From Lolium rigidum (taxonomy: Eukaryota > Streptophyta > Magnoliopsida > Poales > Poaceae), in the NCBI RefSeq assembly GCF_022539505.1, contig NC_061508.1, positions 64,737,754-64,801,753 on the forward strand: a stretch of 64,000 bases of DNA, given 5' to 3'. The notes beneath the pieces were generated by a model, which made no database searches, was not told the origin of the DNA, and saw nothing but the letters and a program-made list of their open reading frames with translations. The position numbers and the translations under genes are program-made. Numbering within the stretch: the stretch's first letter is position 1; every line of letters starts with the position of its first letter. Shown in pieces: positions 59,978 through 64,000 of the stretch.

Positions 59978-60061
59978 GCGCCACCACCCACCGTCGCCGC
60001 CCATACATAAACCGCAGCAGCAGCATCACTACTCCGCCGCCCATACAGAGACAGAGAGAGG
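59978..60061 (+). promoter_or_regulatory. 5' untranslated region remnant of the DUF4228 gene
   Basis: 84 bp between the Harbinger-like element's target duplication and the ATG, with a CAGCAGCAGCATCAC stretch and an AGAGACAGAGAGAGG purine run just before the start codon, as in many plant leaders. No clear TATA box fits in this space. Confidence 0.5.
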
Positions 60062-60499
60062 ATGGGGAACTGCCAGGCGGCGGAGGAGGCGACGGTGGTG
60101 GTGCAGCACCCGGGCGGGCGGGTGGAGCGGCTCTACTGGGCCACCAGCGCCGCCGAGGTCATGCGCGCCAACCCGGGCCACTACGTCGCGCTCGTCACCC
60201 TCCGCGTCGCCGAGGACAGCCGCCGCCCGGCCGACACGCAGCAACGGGGGCAGCGCGGCGGTGGCACGGTGCGGCTGACGCGGGTGAAGCTGCTCAAGCC
60301 ACGGGACACGCTGCAGCTCGGCCACGCCTACCGCCTCATCGCCATCGCCGAGGTCGCCAAGGCCGTGCAGGCCAGGAAGGAGGAGAAGACCAGGAGGGAG
60401 CAGCGGCAACAGCAGCAGCTGGGAGGATCGAAGCAGGCCGGCGGGGAGTCTGCTTCCACCGGTGACGACCAGGCGCTGATGGACGAGGGTCTTGATCAG
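60062..60499 (+). CDS. DUF4228 (PADRE-type) protein, exon 1
   Basis: The first of two coding exons of a 181-residue protein. It begins MGNCQA, a good N-myristoylation signal (Gly2), so membrane attachment is likely. The DUF4228 pattern follows: VVVQHPGGRVERLYW at 11-25, PGHYVALV near 38-45, VRLTRVKLLKPRDTLQLGHAYRLI at 70-93, then a Lys/Arg/Gln-rich low-complexity tail. The exon ends at CAG with a GTACCT donor at 60500 in codon phase 0. Members of this plant family respond to pathogen and abiotic stress; their biochemical role is unsettled. No frame damage. The reading frame stays open past the donor to 60862, but that part has no family resemblance. Confidence 0.88.
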
Positions 60500-61523
60500 G
60501 TACCTCACCAAATACGTACTACCGATCATCCATTCCGGATAAATTCCACCCCTGTTTTGCTGTTCAGCGATGTCAGCTGCTCTGTTACTTCCATGCTCTG
60601 CATGTCCTCCTGTTCTGCATGCATGATGGTCATTCGGTACTTCGCAAGTAAAACTTTTTCCAATCCTTGGAGTTTTTTTTTTCTTCTTGGACAACTTGGT
60701 GCACTTTCCATGTTTAGTTCACTACCACACCATTTCAATTTGAACTATTTCAGCTATGAAATTGCTTTAGACATGTTAATGGCAACTATCTACAACATGC
60801 TCCAAGTAAAAAAGGAAGATGTTCTTGCTCTGACTACATGTTCTTCAGAAGCTATTGTTTAGAATTTCAACTTTTAAAAATTTATGTCAGGTTCACAAGA
60901 GTAGGTAGTTACCTAGTTGGTTAACCTGCTACCATGCAGTTTGCTGTTTACTTGGAGTAGCTCTGACCATTAGATCATGTCATGACACTTGTTATTTTTT
61001 GATTTGTTCAGTTGGCCACCCTCCTAAATTTTATACCTTATACTCTGAGTCCATATGACACACTAGTACCTAACCGCCCAACCAAATTTTGATTACTAAA
61101 GATCGATATCATATATTAGCTGATCATCAAGATACAATCATAACCTGAATAATGTACTCTAAGTCTAAGCATGATATGATGGCTGCTTATACATATATAC
61201 AGTGGGCAAATTATTCCCACTCCGAACTAAACTATACTTTAGGCCACATCTTGCTTTGCTCACACCACATGGAAAAAAGGTAGGGATGGGTACCTAAATT
61301 TTGTGCTGCCTCTTAAATAAAACTGCAAGCTGACTCGGAATGTCAGCTACATGTAGAATATGCCGCCCACAAAATACGCCTAACAACTAATGGACAAGGA
61401 ATCGTTCACCATTTATTCTCTGAAAGCTTGGGAGAATCGTCACTTATCTCTGAATCTCTAAACTTAGTACAGCATGGCATGTTCTGATTATTCTCCTGCC
61501 GCCCATGGCCTATCCTGTTGCAG
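60500..61523 (+). other. Intron of the DUF4228 gene
   Basis: 1024 bp, GT at 60500 and AG at 61522-61523 with a TATCCTGTTGCAG acceptor. T-rich and AT-rich relative to the exons, as expected for a grass intron. Phase 0. Confidence 0.8.
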
Positions 61524-61631
61524 CTGGAGCACCAAGACAAGGACATCCACCACCGGAGCAACTCGGCAAAAAATTCGAGGCATCGCCAGTGGCGCCCTTC
61601 TCTGCACAGCATCGCCGAAGTCAGTAGCTGA
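61524..61631 (+). CDS. DUF4228 (PADRE-type) protein, exon 2
   Basis: 35 codons plus TGA (61629-61631), in frame with exon 1. It begins LEHQDKDIHHRSNS and ends RHRQWRPSLHSIAEVSS. The RQWRPSLxSIxE motif is the conserved C-terminal signature of DUF4228 proteins, which confirms the splice assignment. Too short to stand out as an ORF by itself. Confidence 0.88.
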   Translation: MEHQDKDIHHRSNSAKNSRHRQWRPSLHSIAEVSS

Positions 61632-62200
61632 TGCTAGCTGATTAGCCGATGAATGATCTGTCTTTTAGAGTTCATGTTCATCAGTTGGTTGCTAGGTTCA
61701 AGTTCGACAGCTGGATCAGTACTATAGAAGATGAGCAACTGGAACTTGGGACACGTAGGATTATTGTTGAACAAATTTGTGTGAATGTGTGATGTACCGT
61801 AGTATATTTGTTCTGTTAAGATGCAAAGTACATCTACCTGGAGATTTAGCTTTTGAGGATCTCTGTTGTGGTGTAGTGTATCTGTATTAATTGTTGTTGG
61901 TGCCGACTTTGCAATCATCAGGCTTCGGCTTAGTGCGGATTCGCAATCATAAGCTGACTATAATGATACAGCGGAGTTGGAGTCCACACTTTGGTGTGCT
62001 GGAAGCAAAGCACATCTGCATTTGTATACTGTTCCTGCAGATTCTGCGGATGGAGTTAGTGGTGAGACAAGGGTGAATGATCCTTAATCAGGCGCCCACA
62101 CCTGAACTCAATGAACATGCATGTGGTTGGTGGGTGTACTTTCCACTTGGTATAATTGTTTCATCTTTTTTTCCTCCTAGAAAAAGATACCCAAAGACAT
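61632..62200 (+). other. 3' flank and probable 3' UTR of the DUF4228 gene
   Basis: AT-rich, no ORF. It probably contains the 3' untranslated region. I could not identify a clear polyadenylation signal. Confidence 0.4.
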
Positions 62201-62960
62201 CTTATATCTCATATTCATCATCATTCAATTGTTCGTGTTAAAACATGCACCGAACAAGCAGAAAAGACCGGGGCACCTGCAAACAGACCAAGGCTTAAAA
62301 GACCGCAATAGGCATTTGCCACGAACAATGATATCCGCTAATGAATCGAGAAACCCGACCTTGACGTAGACAAAAACGAACAAAGAGGTCGAAAGTATCG
62401 CACCACAGAGCATCGAGCAACTTTCCCTAATCGACACACCAACTGCCAAGATCCACAGATCTAGTGTCGCCTACCACCCTTCGCTAATGCTGGAGCAAAC
62501 ATTGACGAGGTAGGAAGAGGCTAGATACCTTATTCCAACGCGCCATCATTGCCATGACCTCGTCGGTGCCGCTAGGGAGACCAAAACCAATCTAAAACAA
62601 GGACCTGCAAGAGCTAGAACAAAAAGGAACGAGTTCTGGGACCTCTTTGCTGCCGACGAGATGACTAGATGGAAGAGAGAAGGGGGCGGGGGGAACCGAG
62701 GCGGCGGCGTGGCGCTAGGAAAACTCTTGATTGGTGGAGGGAAGCTGTGGCGGCTGACAAGCATTCCTATCTTGTTGCTTGTGTGACGCAGGGGTCTGTT
62801 GCGGTCAGAAACCCACCGGTGAGCAGCGACGGGCAACACAGTAGAGTCGGGAGGCTCCTAGGACTGCGGCTGGCCCTGGTCCCTCGAGCGACGGCCCGCA
62901 AAGCCTCGGCACGCACGTCCGATGCTGGTGCAAGGGCGTGCCACCTAACCTATACCTGGT
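62201..62960. other. Unassigned, probably old transposon sequence
   Basis: Read on the minus strand it looks like an untranslated transposon segment (GC-rich start near 62720, then AT-richer), but no terminal repeats or domains are visible. Confidence 0.3.
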
Positions 62961-62964
62961 CAGG

Positions 62965-63960
62965 AAGGTGATGGATTTGCTTCGCTTAGTTTCCTGCATG
63001 GCATACACGTAAACATTAAATACGAGCCTCGATCGGCTCTCAGGTTGTCTCGTGAATTGGCTCAAGGAGCCGATCCACCCATGATCTGTATGAGGTATAC
63101 GATCACATGGTGGTCCTGCTTGATCAATATGAAGCTAAAACGACCTACGACGATTTAGGGTTTTCACCACATAATCGGAACATCCTACACGTGATTGAGC
63201 CTGGCAGCCACGCACGGTGATAATAAACCGACCCTAGACAAGGCCTAAAAACCAACATGAAGTTGATCCCCGGAACATCTCATCTAGGGCTAGCAAACTA
63301 CACCCTACGTGCTCACTGGATCCTTCAACCCGTTTGCAAGGCCTAACTATGCAGATATTAAACTAATCCTTGAAGAACAAGGAGCAATCATAACGGATCG
63401 GATCTACTAAATAATGATCAAACGAGGTGCCGCCCTTACACCTAAGATAGGTGTAAGGGCGGCTAGACGTCTAAGGGTTGCATGGACGAAAGCATATTAT
63501 ACGATGAAACAATGCTAACCCTAACACATCTATGATAACCACGTTGCTCGCCATCAACAAGGCTTCGGCGACGAGCAACGCATGAACAGCGAATAAACGT
63601 GTACTTGCCCTAGATCGCAAGATGCGATCTAGGCAGCATGATGCTTACCCGGAAGAAACCCTCGAAACAAGGGGTTGGCGATGCGCCTAGATTGGTTTGT
63701 GATGAACGTGATTATTGTTTTCCTCAATAACCCTAGATACATATTTATAGTCCGTGGACTTTCTAACGTGGGAATAATCCCAACCGTGCATGAGCCAAAT
63801 TCTATCTAACCGACACGTATCCTACTATATTTACAGATACACGGGCAAACTAGCCCAAACTTTGTATACAAGGCCGATTCATGTATTTCCTCCGTGTATA
63901 TTCTTCAAGCCCATCTTAATCGCGGCCCACCTCTGATCCGGTCAAATTCTGGTGATAACA
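62965..63960 (-). repeat. 3' LTR of a minus-oriented retrotransposon
   Basis: On the minus strand it starts TGTTATCACCAGAATT at 63960. A TATA-like CTATAAATATG lies at about 63743-63753 on the minus strand, about 210 bp into the LTR. The left limit near 62965 is approximate. The internal region would lie to the right, outside the window. Confidence 0.55.
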
Positions 63961-63977
63961 CATGCCCCCCTGGTTTT
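63961..63977 (-). other. Polypurine tract of the right-edge element
   Basis: On the minus strand AAAACCAGGGGGGCATG directly precedes the LTR start, placing the element's interior to the right and its direction as minus. Confidence 0.6.
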
Positions 63978-64000
63978 GGAAATGATAATTCCAAAATCAA

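Noticed and set aside
60500..60862. Continuation of the DUF4228 frame to 266 residues
   Set aside because: The conserved C-terminal motif RQWRPSL lies in 61524-61631 and joins in frame through a GT-AG intron. The extension is intron-like AT-rich sequence.

Overview
The window is repeat-dense plant nuclear DNA, most likely from a large-genome cool-season grass (Pooideae: wheat, barley, oat or ryegrass type). The basis is the nested Ty3/gypsy elements of Tat and Athila type, PIF/Harbinger-like elements with GAGCATCTCCA ends, a CACTA-like end with GGGCCGGCCC subterminal repeats, and GC-rich grass-style exons. I see no bacterial genes, tRNA, rRNA or CRISPR. Only one host gene looks intact: a two-exon DUF4228/PADRE-type gene at 60062-61631 (+).

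Layout. 1-6216: 3' part of a Tat-lineage gypsy element carrying an antisense, intron-containing extra ORF and its 3' LTR. 6217-8362: two Athila-type LTR copies in inverted orientation around a doubled primer-binding site. 8363-9735: a small SYF1 exon fragment plus duplicated flank (block A). 10077-19870: CACTA-like subterminal repeats interrupted by a young gag-only gypsy element (10703-17689, target duplication GTTAT) and by a solo LTR (18276-19589, containing a 100-N gap). 20255-21690: second copy of the flank (block B) with a 200-bp Mutator-type MITE absent from block A. 22844-25204: SYF1-like splicing-factor gene with many frameshifts.

26513-52480 is a deep nest. An LTR remnant is split by a long solo LTR-like unit (28531-51626, GGGGT duplications). 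That unit is split by an Athila-type element (32916-48111, CCCAG duplications), which in turn is split by a second Athila-type element (37525-45669, CTTAC/CTTGC). The inner element keeps decayed gag and protease; the outer keeps a different ORF with a hydrophobic segment; neither has reverse transcriptase or integrase.

53609-59974 holds three successive PIF/Harbinger-like elements (TAA, TAA/TAG and TTA duplications). Each carries a minus-strand protein gene, now broken, and none encodes a visible DDE transposase. The third ends 87 bp before the start codon of the DUF4228 gene and may separate its promoter from its coding region. The right edge is the 3' LTR of a minus-strand element that runs out of the window.
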